Assembly (NCBI GenBank): GCA_021813385.1
Contig: JAKAKT010000002.1
Location: forward strand, 1-36,584
Direction: 5' to 3'
Source: Microcaldota archaeon
Lineage (GTDB): Archaea > Micrarchaeota > Micrarchaeia > Burarchaeales > JAKAKT01
Length of the DNA: 36,584 nt
The position numbers and the translations under genes are program-made. Positions within the stretch are counted from its first letter, which is position 1; each line of letters opens with the position of its first letter. Under the pieces are notes generated by a model. That model worked only from the letters and a program-made list of their open reading frames with translations. It ran no database searches and was not told where the DNA came from. Shown one piece after another: positions 7,082-15,737 of the stretch.

Positions 7082-7948
7082 ATGTGTTCGAAGTTCGCCG
7101 AAAAATTTGAAAAGAATGTGCTGCGCACAATCAAGGACTATTCCCTGGCCTCGAAAAGCGACAAAGTCGTTGTGGCTTGCTCTGGCGGCAAGGACTCGAC
7201 AAGCGTAGCCGGCATCCTTCTTGAAAACGGGTATGACACCGAAGCGCTCCATATAGATCTTGGGATAGGCGACTGGTCAAAAAAGAACAGGGGCAACATT
7301 AGCTCTTTTTGCAGCGAACGGGGAATCAAACTCCACATCGCGTCAACCCGGGATTATTTTGGAAGCTCTGTTTGCTATCTCAAGTCTTCTTTGCAGGCAA
7401 AAGCCAATTTGACCTCCTGTTCGGTTTGCGGGGTTATGAAAAAATGGATACTTAATAGAAAAGCGCGGGAAATCGGGGCAGCCATGCTCGCGACAGGGCA
7501 TAACCTCGAAGATGAGGCGAGGACGGCTGCCATGAACCTTATCAACGGGAATCCGGAACTTAACCTTTTTTCGAGCCCTGGCAGAAAGGCAAACGGCAAA
7601 ATATTCGTCCCAAGAATCAAGCCATTGTATTTCTGCTCGACTCCAGATATTGAACGCTATTCGCGCGAGATGGAGTTCCCGGTCCTCTACGACCGGTGCC
7701 CATGCTCGAAGGGCTCATTCGGAAGGAATGTTGTTGAAGAGCTGGAAACTGTCAGCGGAGGATTCCCTGAATTGAAGATGAATTTTGTGAGGACTTTTCT
7801 CGAGATTCAGAAGAAAGCGCCTGTTTGCGGGAAAACGGCCGTGGTCTGCAATTTTTGCGGTGAACCTTCGAGGAGAGGAGTCTGCAGGACCTGCTCGATG
7901 CTTTCGATGTTGCGAAAGCCCGTTGTTAACCCTTCGCGAGGGACATGA
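7082..7948 (+). CDS. TtcA/TtuA/NcsA-family tRNA 2-thiolation PP-loop ATPase, short N-terminus
   Basis: PP-loop VVACSGGKDSTS, central SCSVCGVMKKWILNRKAREIGAAMLATGHNLEDEA, C-terminal zinc finger VCNFCGEPSRRGVCRTCSML. Confidence 0.88.
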   Translation: MCSKFAEKFEKNVLRTIKDYSLASKSDKVVVACSGGKDSTSVAGILLENGYDTEALHIDLGIGDWSKKNRGNISSFCSERGIKLHIASTRDYFGSSVCYLKSSLQAKANLTSCSVCGVMKKWILNRKAREIGAAMLATGHNLEDEARTAAMNLINGNPELNLFSSPGRKANGKIFVPRIKPLYFCSTPDIERYSREMEFPVLYDRCPCSKGSFGRNVVEELETVSGGFPELKMNFVRTFLEIQKKAPVCGKTAVVCNFCGEPSRRGVCRTCSMLSMLRKPVVNPSRGT

Positions 7949-8405
7949 TCTCCTCTTTTGGGGCCTCGCCGCAGATGGCTTTGCCGGTTCGCATGTTGTA
8001 GAACGTGGGTACTCCCAGTTCGCCTCCGCAGGCCTTTGATAAAGTCTCAAAATAGCGCTCAAAAATCCTATTGTTGCCTGAGTTGTGCCAGACCTCGAGC
8101 TTTGAGAAGGAAACGTTGAGTTCGGCCTCAACCTGCGAGACCACTGGAACCATCCTGGCGCAGTGCGGGCACTCTCGGCCATAGAACTCGATGAGATGGC
8201 TCGTTATCGGGGTCGGCTCCGTCTCTTCCACCATAAATGACGAGAGCATCATGAATGCCACACCTAGCGCTATGAACACTGTGAAGAACGCGAGGAGCCA
8301 TTGCAGTTTCCTGCTTTCTTTTGGCTTCTGGGTCTTCTTCTCAGTCGGCGGAGCAGCTATTTTTTCCGCAAATTTTTCTGCTTCCCCCCCTTTAATCCTA
8401 GCCAT
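7926..8405 (-). CDS. Membrane-anchored thioredoxin-like protein
   Basis: N-terminal TM (LQWLLAFFTVFIALGVAFMMLSSF), then LIEFYGRECPHCARMVP (CPHC) and cis-Pro region GVPTFYNMRTG. Confidence 0.8.
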   Translation of the reverse strand: MARIKGGEAEKFAEKIAAPPTEKKTQKPKESRKLQWLLAFFTVFIALGVAFMMLSSFMVEETEPTPITSHLIEFYGRECPHCARMVPVVSQVEAELNVSFSKLEVWHNSGNNRIFERYFETLSKACGGELGVPTFYNMRTGKAICGEAPKEEIMSLAKG

Positions 8406-8535
8406 AATCCCGACATAATTAAGGCGGGCAATTATTAAAAACCCACCAATCGTTTTTTGAATCCATAATTAACTTCGAGGAACTGCGAAGGAAGCTTTTT
8501 TAAATCGACGGCACAGAATAGTAGGGTGTGGTCCG

Positions 8536-8949
8536 ATGGTAACGAGTTATGAAGAGCTACTGGACAGGGCTTACTCGATGATGCCCAAGAACGCGGGCAC
8601 CGTAGAGAGGTTCGAAATCCCAATTGTGGACAGCTTCAGCCAGGGCAGCAAGACAATAATAAAAAACTTCGATTTCATCGTCGAGACGCTCAGGAGGGAC
8701 AGGGCGCTCCTCATTAAATTCCTTTCAAGGGAACTCGCGGTGCCTGCTAGCCAGGAGGGGAAGAGGCTCGTGCTCGCCGGCAGATTCAACGACCGGGTGC
8801 TCAACGAAAGGATTCTCGCATTCACTAACACGTATGTCCTTTGCAAGGAGTGCAAGAAGCCTGACACGAAGCTTATCGATGCAGGAAGGGGAGTAAAGAC
8901 CCTTGTGTGCGAGGCCTGTGGCGCAAGGTCCCCGGTGAAAGTGCATTGA
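8536..8949 (+). CDS. Translation initiation factor aIF2 subunit beta
   Basis: YEELLDRAYSMMP..., KFLSRELAVPASQEGKRLVLAGRF, zinc ribbon CKECKKPDTKLIDAGRGVKTLVCEACGARSPV. Confidence 0.95.
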   Translation: MVTSYEELLDRAYSMMPKNAGTVERFEIPIVDSFSQGSKTIIKNFDFIVETLRRDRALLIKFLSRELAVPASQEGKRLVLAGRFNDRVLNERILAFTNTYVLCKECKKPDTKLIDAGRGVKTLVCEACGARSPVKVH

Positions 8950-8958
8950 GGTGCTTTA

Positions 8959-9255
8959 TTGGATAATGGTCCTATTGATATGGTTGGGAGGGTAAGAATC
9001 CCAAAAAAAGGCGAGATTCTCGGCACAGTAATCGGGATGATGGGGGCAAGCAGGCTCCTAGTTTCTTGCACCGACGGCAAAGAAAGGCTCTGCAGGATAC
9101 CTGGAAAAATAAAGCGCAGAATCTGGGTGAAGGAAGGCGACGTGGTCATTGTCGAACCCTGGACCATCGAAGGCGATAAGAGAGCGGACATTGTTTGGAG
9201 ATACACGCGGGTTCAATCGGACTGGCTCAAGGAGAAGGGCTACTTCAGGGGGTAG
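8959..9255 (+). CDS. Translation initiation factor aIF1A (TTG start; ATG at 8980 is an alternative)
   Basis: OB-fold sequence [51 protein letters not shown] typical of eIF1A/aIF1A. Confidence 0.93.
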   Translation: MDNGPIDMVGRVRIPKKGEILGTVIGMMGASRLLVSCTDGKERLCRIPGKIKRRIWVKEGDVVIVEPWTIEGDKRADIVWRYTRVQSDWLKEKGYFRG

Positions 9256-9262
9256 GGTCCCC

Positions 9263-10027
9263 ATGGCGAGAAGGCTTTGGAAGAGGAAGCTCCCTGCCCG
9301 CGAGGAAAAGCAATACAAGGAGAAGCGCAAGCTCGAGAGCGCTGTTTTTGACGTGAAAACGCTTCAGCTGCTCAGCAATTTCATCAAGAAGAAGATTGTC
9401 AAGAGCATCGATTACCCTATGGCAACTGGGAAGGAAGCGGATGTTTTCAGGGCCAGCACCGAGACCGGATACTTGGCAGTAAAAATATACCGGATTGAGA
9501 CGAGCAATTTCCTCAAGATGCAGGATTACATGCTCGGGGACCCGAGGTTCTCGAACATGAAGAAGAACAAGTGGGATGTTGTGTTCGCCTGGACGAAAAA
9601 GGAGTTCAGGAACCTCTCGCTGTTCGAAGAGTTCGGGATTAACGCGCCGAGGCCAATCGCTTTCAAGAAGAACGTACTGATTATGGATTTCATCGGGGAA
9701 GAGGGGGTCCCTGATTCGACGCTGAAGCAGATGGGGACGGAGACCCCGGAAAAAACTCTCGAGTCTCTTCTGGGCTTCGTAAAGAAGCTCTACAAGAACA
9801 GCCTCGTTCACGCAGACTTGTCAGAATACAACATCCTGATGCACATGGGTGAACCATATATCATTGACGTAGGGCAGGCGGTCCTCCTGAATCACCCCAA
9901 AGCCGAGGAATTTTTAGAAAGAGACGTGAGGACGCTGCTAAAATATTTCAAGAATCATGGGGTAACGAAGGACGAGGGCGAAGTCCTCAAATGGGTAAGG
10001 GACAGGGGGGAAGTGACTCTTACCTAA
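9263..10027 (+). CDS. RIO1-family serine protein kinase
   Basis: MATGKEADVFRAST..., LVHADLSEYNILMHMGEPYIIDVGQAVLLNHPKAEEFLERDV (RIO catalytic and metal-binding loops). Start refined from 9149 to MARRLWKRK at 9263. Confidence 0.93.
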   Translation: MARRLWKRKLPAREEKQYKEKRKLESAVFDVKTLQLLSNFIKKKIVKSIDYPMATGKEADVFRASTETGYLAVKIYRIETSNFLKMQDYMLGDPRFSNMKKNKWDVVFAWTKKEFRNLSLFEEFGINAPRPIAFKKNVLIMDFIGEEGVPDSTLKQMGTETPEKTLESLLGFVKKLYKNSLVHADLSEYNILMHMGEPYIIDVGQAVLLNHPKAEEFLERDVRTLLKYFKNHGVTKDEGEVLKWVRDRGEVTLT

Positions 10028-10259
10028 GGCCAAATTTCTCTTTGACGTCCTCAAGCGGAATCTTTTTTTGCTTGCCCGCCTTCGGCTTCGTATCGTTTGA
10101 GGCTTCCTCTGCCGGAAACTTTCCCTCGTCTTCCATCTGCCGCTTGTAAAGAGAAATGGCTTGACGTATTACCTCGACCTGGCTTCCGGCATAGCCCTTT
10201 TTAATCATCGATTCTATGAACACCTCGTAAGGTTTTCCCAGGTTTATATTGAGCACCAC
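10020..10259 (-). CDS. Ribbon-helix-helix (CopG/ParD-like) DNA-binding protein
   Basis: VVLNINLGKPYEVFIESMIKKGYAGSQVEVIRQAISLYKRQM has an RHH pattern; GTG start inferred (track ORF begins at 10316). Confidence 0.6.
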   Translation of the reverse strand: MVLNINLGKPYEVFIESMIKKGYAGSQVEVIRQAISLYKRQMEDEGKFPAEEASNDTKPKAGKQKKIPLEDVKEKFGLR

Positions 10260-10319
10260 GCAATCATCGAGCAATATGTATATCAGATAGTTATTAAATG
10301 TATGTTCATTATACACGTT

Positions 10320-10643
10320 CTACTTTTTCAGCTTCAATATTGCTTCAGCTATGTCACCGCCGGAGCCCTCAAGGGCTTTTTTTGCATCAGCCTCGCTTGC
10401 ACCCGTCTGCTCGGCAACCATCTTGACGTCGTCGTCGCTAATCGCGCTCTCGGTTCTCTCTGTGCCGGCAATCTGGTAGCTCTTCTGCCCCTGCATCTCA
10501 ATTTGCGTGATTTGGGGATTCTCGATTATGATTTTCTCGCCCTCCCGTTCAATCACGACCCGGCTTGCCTTAATCTCTTCGCTCTTTATGCCCATCTGCT
10601 GCATGAGCCGCTGCATCTGTCTCGGGTTCATTCCTGGCATCAT
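10320..10643 (-). CDS. Nascent polypeptide-associated complex protein (archaeal NAC, NAC + UBA)
   Basis: MMPGMNPRQMQRLMQQMGIKSEEI...VVIEREGEKIIIENPQITQIEMQGQKSYQIAG; C-terminal UBA VKMVAEQTGASEADAKKALEGSGGDIAEAILKL. Confidence 0.95.
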   Translation of the reverse strand: MMPGMNPRQMQRLMQQMGIKSEEIKASRVVIEREGEKIIIENPQITQIEMQGQKSYQIAGTERTESAISDDDVKMVAEQTGASEADAKKALEGSGGDIAEAILKLKK

Positions 10644-10718
10644 TAAAATCACCTGTCTGAATGATGGTAAGAGTAATAAGGAGAAAATTAAAAAATAATC
10701 CGTCTTCTAACCCATAAG

Positions 10719-11408
10719 GTGGCTCGTATGCCTTTGAAGAAACCCAGGCTGCAAGAAATACTCGATAAGGACGTAAAGAAGTGGTGCCCCATCGAGCAGA
10801 AGGGCTTGTGCGTGAAGATTGTGGCTGTCGCGGATTTCCCGACAATCTTCGGCAAGTTCGTGATTGTGGCGTTCTACAACAACAAGGAGAACAAGGACCA
10901 CGTTGCAATAATTCATGATGATGTTTGGGGGAAGGAAGACGTTCCTGTAAGGCTGCATTCGGAATGCCTGACCGGGGATACGTTTGGGTCCTTGAGGTGC
11001 GATTGCCACGAGCAGCTCGTAACTTCCTTGAAAAAGATTTCCCGCATGAAGAGGGGGATTGTGCTTTACCTCAGGCAAGAGGGAAGGGGCATTGGCTTGA
11101 TGAACAAGCTGAGGGCGTACCAGCTGCAGGACCTTGGGTATGATACCATAGAGGCAAACATCGCTTTGGGCTTCAAGGACGACCAGCGGGATTATGTTGT
11201 CGCGGCACATATGTTGAAAGCGTTGAATGTGAACTCCGTCCTTTTAATAACGAACAATCCTCGGAAAATCATCGACCTCGAGAGGCATGGGGTAAAAATC
11301 AATGGCCGGATTCCACTTGTGATAAAGCCGAACAGGTATAACAAGAACTACCTGAAAACGAAAATGGTGAAGTCGGGCCATATACTTGACAGCAGCTTCC
11401 GCGATTGA
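10719..11408 (+). CDS. ribA: GTP cyclohydrolase II
   Basis: Zn motif SECLTGDTFGSLRCDCHEQL and YLRQEGRGIGLMNKLRAYQLQDLG; NNPRKI and H/GVKINGRIPL. Confidence 0.92.
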   Translation: MARMPLKKPRLQEILDKDVKKWCPIEQKGLCVKIVAVADFPTIFGKFVIVAFYNNKENKDHVAIIHDDVWGKEDVPVRLHSECLTGDTFGSLRCDCHEQLVTSLKKISRMKRGIVLYLRQEGRGIGLMNKLRAYQLQDLGYDTIEANIALGFKDDQRDYVVAAHMLKALNVNSVLLITNNPRKIIDLERHGVKINGRIPLVIKPNRYNKNYLKTKMVKSGHILDSSFRD

Positions 11409-11445
11409 CGGATTCAAAGGTTGGGCGAGTAAGGATAAGGATTCC

Positions 11446-12153
11446 CTATTTCTCTTCAAGAACCAAATCGCTCTTGACAAGCTCGACGAGCTTCGCAACA
11501 ACAATCTCGGCCATCTTCTTCCCTCTTTCCCTCGATATTTTCTCTACTTTCCCCCTATATCCCGATGGACCAAAAACGTCATCAGGTTGGGGTATGAGAG
11601 AACCTACATATGATTTACGCTCCTCCTGCTTTGCTCTCTTCACGAGGTCGGTAGGCGCATAGTGAATGTAAAGGGAAGCCTCGTTCTCGTCCGCATGCCC
11701 GAGGTCCTTGCAGAGCTCCGAGAGCTCCTTCATTGCCCACCACTCGACAACGCATCCCTGGAAGTCCTCGCCCTCGGAATCGAGCTTCTCGAGCGCGTGC
11801 TTTATCGGCGAAAAATTTCCGCCATGCCCGTTGAGAATTAGGATTTTTGTGAAACCGTTCCTAAGGGTCTCTGAGCAGATTTCATAAATCGAGTTCGAGA
11901 GAGTTTGCGGGGAAATTGAGATTGTTCCCGGATATCCTCGAAGCGAAAAGCAGGGCCCGTATGGGAAGACCGGGAGAACCAGGGACTCCGTCTTGCTCGC
12001 CACTTCTTTCGCCAACTCAAAAGGTATCAGCGAATCTACATCGAGGGGGAGATGCCTGCCATGGGCTTCAACAGCTCCAACGGGGAGTATCACGACAGGG
12101 TTCCTCTTTCTTGCCTTTTCGATTTCTTCCCAAGAGAGGGACGAGTAGAGCAT
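11446..12153 (-). CDS. Creatininase-family amidohydrolase (ArfB/MftE-like superfamily)
   Basis: VVILPVGAVEAHGRHLPLDVDSLIP, ILNGHGGN, HADENEASLYIH metal-binding motifs. Confidence 0.85.
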   Translation of the reverse strand: MLYSSLSWEEIEKARKRNPVVILPVGAVEAHGRHLPLDVDSLIPFELAKEVASKTESLVLPVFPYGPCFSLRGYPGTISISPQTLSNSIYEICSETLRNGFTKILILNGHGGNFSPIKHALEKLDSEGEDFQGCVVEWWAMKELSELCKDLGHADENEASLYIHYAPTDLVKRAKQEERKSYVGSLIPQPDDVFGPSGYRGKVEKISRERGKKMAEIVVAKLVELVKSDLVLEEK

Positions 12154-12161
12154 TGGCTCGC

Positions 12162-12734
12162 CTAGGCCCCGCGGACCTCTGTCTTCCTTATCTCAACACG
12201 CTTGATAGGCGCAATCTTTTTTATCCTGTTGAAAATCCTCGAGGAGAACTTTCCGAAAATCATCTCCTGCTCCATCTGGGAGAACGACATCTCTTTCGAG
12301 CGCTCTATGACTTCGGCATGCGCTTCTGCCCTAATCGCCCTCGAGACAGGACTGCTGACCCTTCTCGCCGTAAAAATAACGCCCTTCACCCTGATTGGAA
12401 CATTATCCTTTGTTGTGACATCCTGAACTATCGTCACGATGCTCCTTCCCCTTCGGACAAGCGTCTTGAGATAGCCTCTGGACAGCTCATGGCCTATCAT
12501 CTTCGTCTGCGCAGTCTTGCCTTTCACTGAGACCACCCTGAAGTTGATAGATGCGTAGCTCTGCGAAAGGTCTCCGGTTATTTCGGCGAGACTGACCCTC
12601 AGCACCCGGCTGATGAGGTTCTTGTCCTCGGTTCCCGGAACTTTCCCGATTTCCCTGCCTTCGAACATTTCAGGCGCGTAAACGATGTACCATGATTTCA
12701 TTTTCCACTTGTCAACAGCTTTGCCCTTTACCAT
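12162..12734 (-). CDS. rps3ae: 30S ribosomal protein eS1 (S3Ae)
   Basis: WKMKSWYIVYAPEMFEGREIGKVPGTEDKNLISRVLRVSLAEITGDLSQSY; archaeal/eukaryotic S3Ae family. Confidence 0.93.
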   Translation of the reverse strand: MVKGKAVDKWKMKSWYIVYAPEMFEGREIGKVPGTEDKNLISRVLRVSLAEITGDLSQSYASINFRVVSVKGKTAQTKMIGHELSRGYLKTLVRRGRSIVTIVQDVTTKDNVPIRVKGVIFTARRVSSPVSRAIRAEAHAEVIERSKEMSFSQMEQEMIFGKFSSRIFNRIKKIAPIKRVEIRKTEVRGA

Positions 12735-12743
12735 TCAGTCACC

Positions 12744-13199
12744 TCACTTCACCAGAAGCGCCGCCTTTTCCGGGTCATACGACCAGCCGGCAGGGAGCTT
12801 CCCAGACCTAACATAGTAGCGCACAAGTCTCTTTATCTTCGACTCAACGTGGAGGAGCTTTGTTTTGTTGTGGACATCGGATTTGTTCACCTCGAGATGC
12901 TTCCTCATCTTTACTGCCTTTGTGATTAAGTTGAGCATATCTTCGGGGTAGTCCATCTTCGCGCCGCTCTCCTTCATGATTTCGGTCACGGACTTTCCGG
13001 TGATGTCCTTCACGCTCGGTATTCCGTATGTGTCCCTTAGCTTGAGCCCGATTTTGGCCGATGCCATTCCTTCTTTCGCCATCTTGGCTATGAGCTCTTC
13101 GACTTCTGTCTTCGAATATTCGACCCAATCAGGTACGACTTTTGTCGGAGGCCTTTTTGAGCCCGACTTCCCTTTTTTCTTCGAGTGCATTTTCGCCAT
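12744..13199 (-). CDS. rps15: 30S ribosomal protein uS15
   Basis: MAKMHSKKKGKSGSKRP...VEELIAKMAKEGMASAKIGLKLRDTYGIPSVK; ...SKIKRLVRYYVRSGKLPAGWSYDPEKAALLV. Confidence 0.94.
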   Translation of the reverse strand: MAKMHSKKKGKSGSKRPPTKVVPDWVEYSKTEVEELIAKMAKEGMASAKIGLKLRDTYGIPSVKDITGKSVTEIMKESGAKMDYPEDMLNLITKAVKMRKHLEVNKSDVHNKTKLLHVESKIKRLVRYYVRSGKLPAGWSYDPEKAALLVK

Positions 13200-13216
13200 T
13201 TTATCAGCCCTTTCCG

Positions 13217-13257
13217 AACCCAGGGGGAGCGCCCCCTAGGTTTCAGGCTCCTCCTGA
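13217..13257 (-). promoter_or_regulatory. Two-hairpin structured leader upstream of rps15-rps3ae
   Basis: 13217-13242: AACCTAGGGGG-CGCT-CCCCCTGGGTT on the minus strand (11 bp, one G-U, 4-nt loop); 13243-13257: TCAGG-AGGAG-CCTGA. TATA-like minus-strand ATATTAAAATAAAAG lies just upstream. Confidence 0.6.
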
Positions 13258-13299
13258 CCCCCCGATGAACGAGAGGTAGGAGCAGCTTTTATTTTAATA

Positions 13300-13857
13300 T
13301 CACGATTTTTCCTTCTCTTCCAGCCATTTCGCGAATTTCTCGAGCGCCATTCTCCTGTGGGAAACCCGCGCCTTCAATTCCGGGTCCTCGGCGAATGTCT
13401 TGCTTTGGCCTTCCGGGACGAATATGGCATCATAGGCGAATCCGGTCGAGCCCCGTTGCATGGGGGCCACCGTTCCTTTGCATGCTCCTACGAATGTCCT
13501 GACTCCATCCTCATCGGCATAAGCTATCGCCGTGACGAATTCCGCGCCTCTTTTTACGGTGCCTGTCATGAGCTTCAGGATTCCATCAGCGCCGAGCTTT
13601 CCGAAAGCCCAGGCCGAATATGCGCCCGGAAACCCATTCAAGGACTCGATAAAAAGTCCTGAATCCTCAACGAACAGGGGTTTTTTAAGCGCCCTGTACG
13701 CAGCGCGCGCGGCCGCAGCCGCAATCGCCTCGCAGTCTTCGCCCCTTTCCTCGGGAATCGAGAGCGAGCCGTGCTCTATTTTAACGCCGCATCCTTTTAA
13801 AATGCTTTCGGCCTCGAGGAACTTGTGCCTGTTGCCGGTTATGAAGAGAAGTTTCAT
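13300..13857 (-). CDS. XTP/dITP diphosphatase (RdgB/HAM1 family)
   Basis: MKLLFITGNRHKFLEAESIL, FVEDSGLFIESLNGFPGAYSAW, GSTGFAYDAIFVPEG. Start refined from 13890. Confidence 0.93.
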   Translation of the reverse strand: MKLLFITGNRHKFLEAESILKGCGVKIEHGSLSIPEERGEDCEAIAAAAARAAYRALKKPLFVEDSGLFIESLNGFPGAYSAWAFGKLGADGILKLMTGTVKRGAEFVTAIAYADEDGVRTFVGACKGTVAPMQRGSTGFAYDAIFVPEGQSKTFAEDPELKARVSHRRMALEKFAKWLEEKEKS

Positions 13858-13927
13858 ATCGCTCGCTTTTCTTTTTGCCCCCGTTCTCATTTAATTGCTC
13901 CTTTTTTTAAACTGCCATGCGCAGGTT

Positions 13928-13943
13928 ACTAGTATACGCTAGT
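13928..13943. repeat. Inverted repeat ACTAG-TATACG-CTAGT in a divergent promoter region
   Basis: Directly adjacent to the TATA-like CTTTTTATTATT upstream of the DUF192 gene. Confidence 0.5.
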
Positions 13944-13974
13944 CTTTTTATTATTCACCCGACTGAGCTAGGCC

Positions 13975-14523
13975 ATGAAAGGAATTTTCCTTATGCTAAT
14001 AATCGCATTTCTATTGCTCGGGTGCCTCGGAGAACGGGGCGGGCAAGCCACCGGGGGGCCGACCGGGAATGAAACTGTGCGAACTCCGGACGGAACGGGA
14101 ACTGGGAAGGGGACCGGAGATGGTACTGGAAATGAAACGGCTTTGCCGGTTCCAGATGAAGCGAAGGTCCGGCTCCCTGACGGGAAAATTATCGGATGCG
14201 AGCTGGCGCTGACCCAGCAGGAGATACAGCTCGGGCTCATGGGTCGGAACGGGCTGTGCGGGAGCTGCGGGATGCTGTTCATTTTCAATAATGAGGGAAG
14301 GCACGGGTTCTGGATGAAAAATATGAAATTCAACATCGACATCATATTCATCGGAAAAGATTGGAAAGTTGTCGGGATAGCGCAGGATGCCCCGCCCTGC
14401 AAAAGCGAGCCTTGCACTGTTTATTACCCTGACTCGGATGCGTTGTATGTCCTTGAGCTGAACGCGAATTCGACGAGCGAGCACGGGATAAAGATTGGGA
14501 GCGAGATTGCGAGAATCGAATGA
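13975..14523 (+). CDS. DUF192 (COG1430) lipoprotein
   Basis: Signal MKGIFLMLIIAFLLLGC; Gly/Thr-rich linker; DUF192 motifs QLGLMGRNGLCGSCGMLFIF...GFWMKNMKFNIDIIFI. Confidence 0.85.
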   Translation: MKGIFLMLIIAFLLLGCLGERGGQATGGPTGNETVRTPDGTGTGKGTGDGTGNETALPVPDEAKVRLPDGKIIGCELALTQQEIQLGLMGRNGLCGSCGMLFIFNNEGRHGFWMKNMKFNIDIIFIGKDWKVVGIAQDAPPCKSEPCTVYYPDSDALYVLELNANSTSEHGIKIGSEIARIE

Positions 14524-15687
14524 CTATTTTTTCGTGGCTTTGAGGAGCCCAAGCCCGAGGCCGAGGTATGCAACATAGCAGATAGCGGACAGGATGAACA
14601 GGGGCGGATAGCCGAACCAGTCTATCATGAACCCGCCGATTGCGAGAGCGATGATGCTCCCGAGAGTGGGCGCCACCTGGACGAGGCTTATGTCACTTGA
14701 CACCGCCTTGCTTCCCCTTGTTGCGTGGAATATCATCTTTTCCCAAAGGACCTCGACTGAGCCCATCCCGAGGCCGAAGAGCGCGGCTAGAATCATTGCT
14801 ACCGGGGCGGAGGCGAACGGGAAAACGATGAGGGGCAGGAATATCAGGACCGAGCCGATTATCGCATTCTCCCTCATTGGAAGGCGCTTGACTGTCGAGA
14901 ACACCGAGAACCCGCGGAAGAGCCAGTGGAGGGTGAGGACAAGGCCTATTTCAAGGTAGGTGAATCCGACGCTGTCCATGAAAATCGGCAGCACGAGCCT
15001 GAAGAGCAGGGCCCCGCCGAAGCTCGCTATCCCCATCACTATGGAGCTGGTTATGATTACTTGGGGCTTCTCCCTGAAATCGAGCTGCGAGAGCACCTGC
15101 CCCAAGCTCGGCCTTCCCTTTGGGAACTGGATTTCCCTAGTGAAAAACGAAATAACGAGATTAACGACCCCGAGGGCTGCAAGCAGAAGGAACGTCCCCT
15201 CGAACGATATCAAGCCGAGCAGGAAACCTGCCCCGAGAGTCGCAAATGAGTACGCGAATATCCTTATGGTGTTTATCCGCGCCGAGTCGACCGAAGGGTC
15301 TCTCTCCTTCGACAGGCTTTTCAATGCTGTCCTATTCACCGCCCATATGGAAGCGGAGTTTATCCCCTCGAAAATCTTCCCAACAGCATATCCGGACAAT
15401 CCAGGCGTAAATGCATAAATCAGGTTGCAGAGGGAACCGGCGAGGGCGTTGAGGATAAAGAAGCGTTTGACCCCCAGGAAATCTGCGATTGATGCGAAAA
15501 GGAGGCGGAAAACCAGGAACGCGAATGGCGAGAAAGCGAGAACGAGCCCGATCTGGGTGACTTCGACATTGCGCGATATCAGGAGAAGAGGGAGGACGAC
15601 CATCAGCGATGCCTCGATGAGCCCGTCTATGAAGTTTATTGCCTGAAGTTTTCGCAAGTGATCGCCTTTTCCCTTTCGGATACCCAA
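14524..15687 (-). CDS. MFS transporter
   Basis: 387-aa multi-TM protein with MFS-like layout (GLVLAFSPFAFLVFRLLFASIADFLGVKRFFILNALAG). Confidence 0.75.
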   Translation of the reverse strand: MGIRKGKGDHLRKLQAINFIDGLIEASLMVVLPLLLISRNVEVTQIGLVLAFSPFAFLVFRLLFASIADFLGVKRFFILNALAGSLCNLIYAFTPGLSGYAVGKIFEGINSASIWAVNRTALKSLSKERDPSVDSARINTIRIFAYSFATLGAGFLLGLISFEGTFLLLAALGVVNLVISFFTREIQFPKGRPSLGQVLSQLDFREKPQVIITSSIVMGIASFGGALLFRLVLPIFMDSVGFTYLEIGLVLTLHWLFRGFSVFSTVKRLPMRENAIIGSVLIFLPLIVFPFASAPVAMILAALFGLGMGSVEVLWEKMIFHATRGSKAVSSDISLVQVAPTLGSIIALAIGGFMIDWFGYPPLFILSAICYVAYLGLGLGLLKATKK

Positions 15688-15737
15688 TATTTAGACGCAT
15701 TTAAATAAATAACCCGCGAAAGGTATTGGGGGGTGTA

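Noticed and set aside
9245-9811. 188-aa minus-strand ORF opposite RIO1
   Set aside because: Antisense to strong RIO kinase motifs.
10707-11210. 167-aa minus-strand ORF opposite ribA
   Set aside because: Antisense to conserved GTP cyclohydrolase II motifs.
13243-13275. Possible C/D-box sRNA (CTGA near CGATGA)
   Set aside because: Only one D'-like and one C'-like element; no terminal C and D boxes at the expected spacing.
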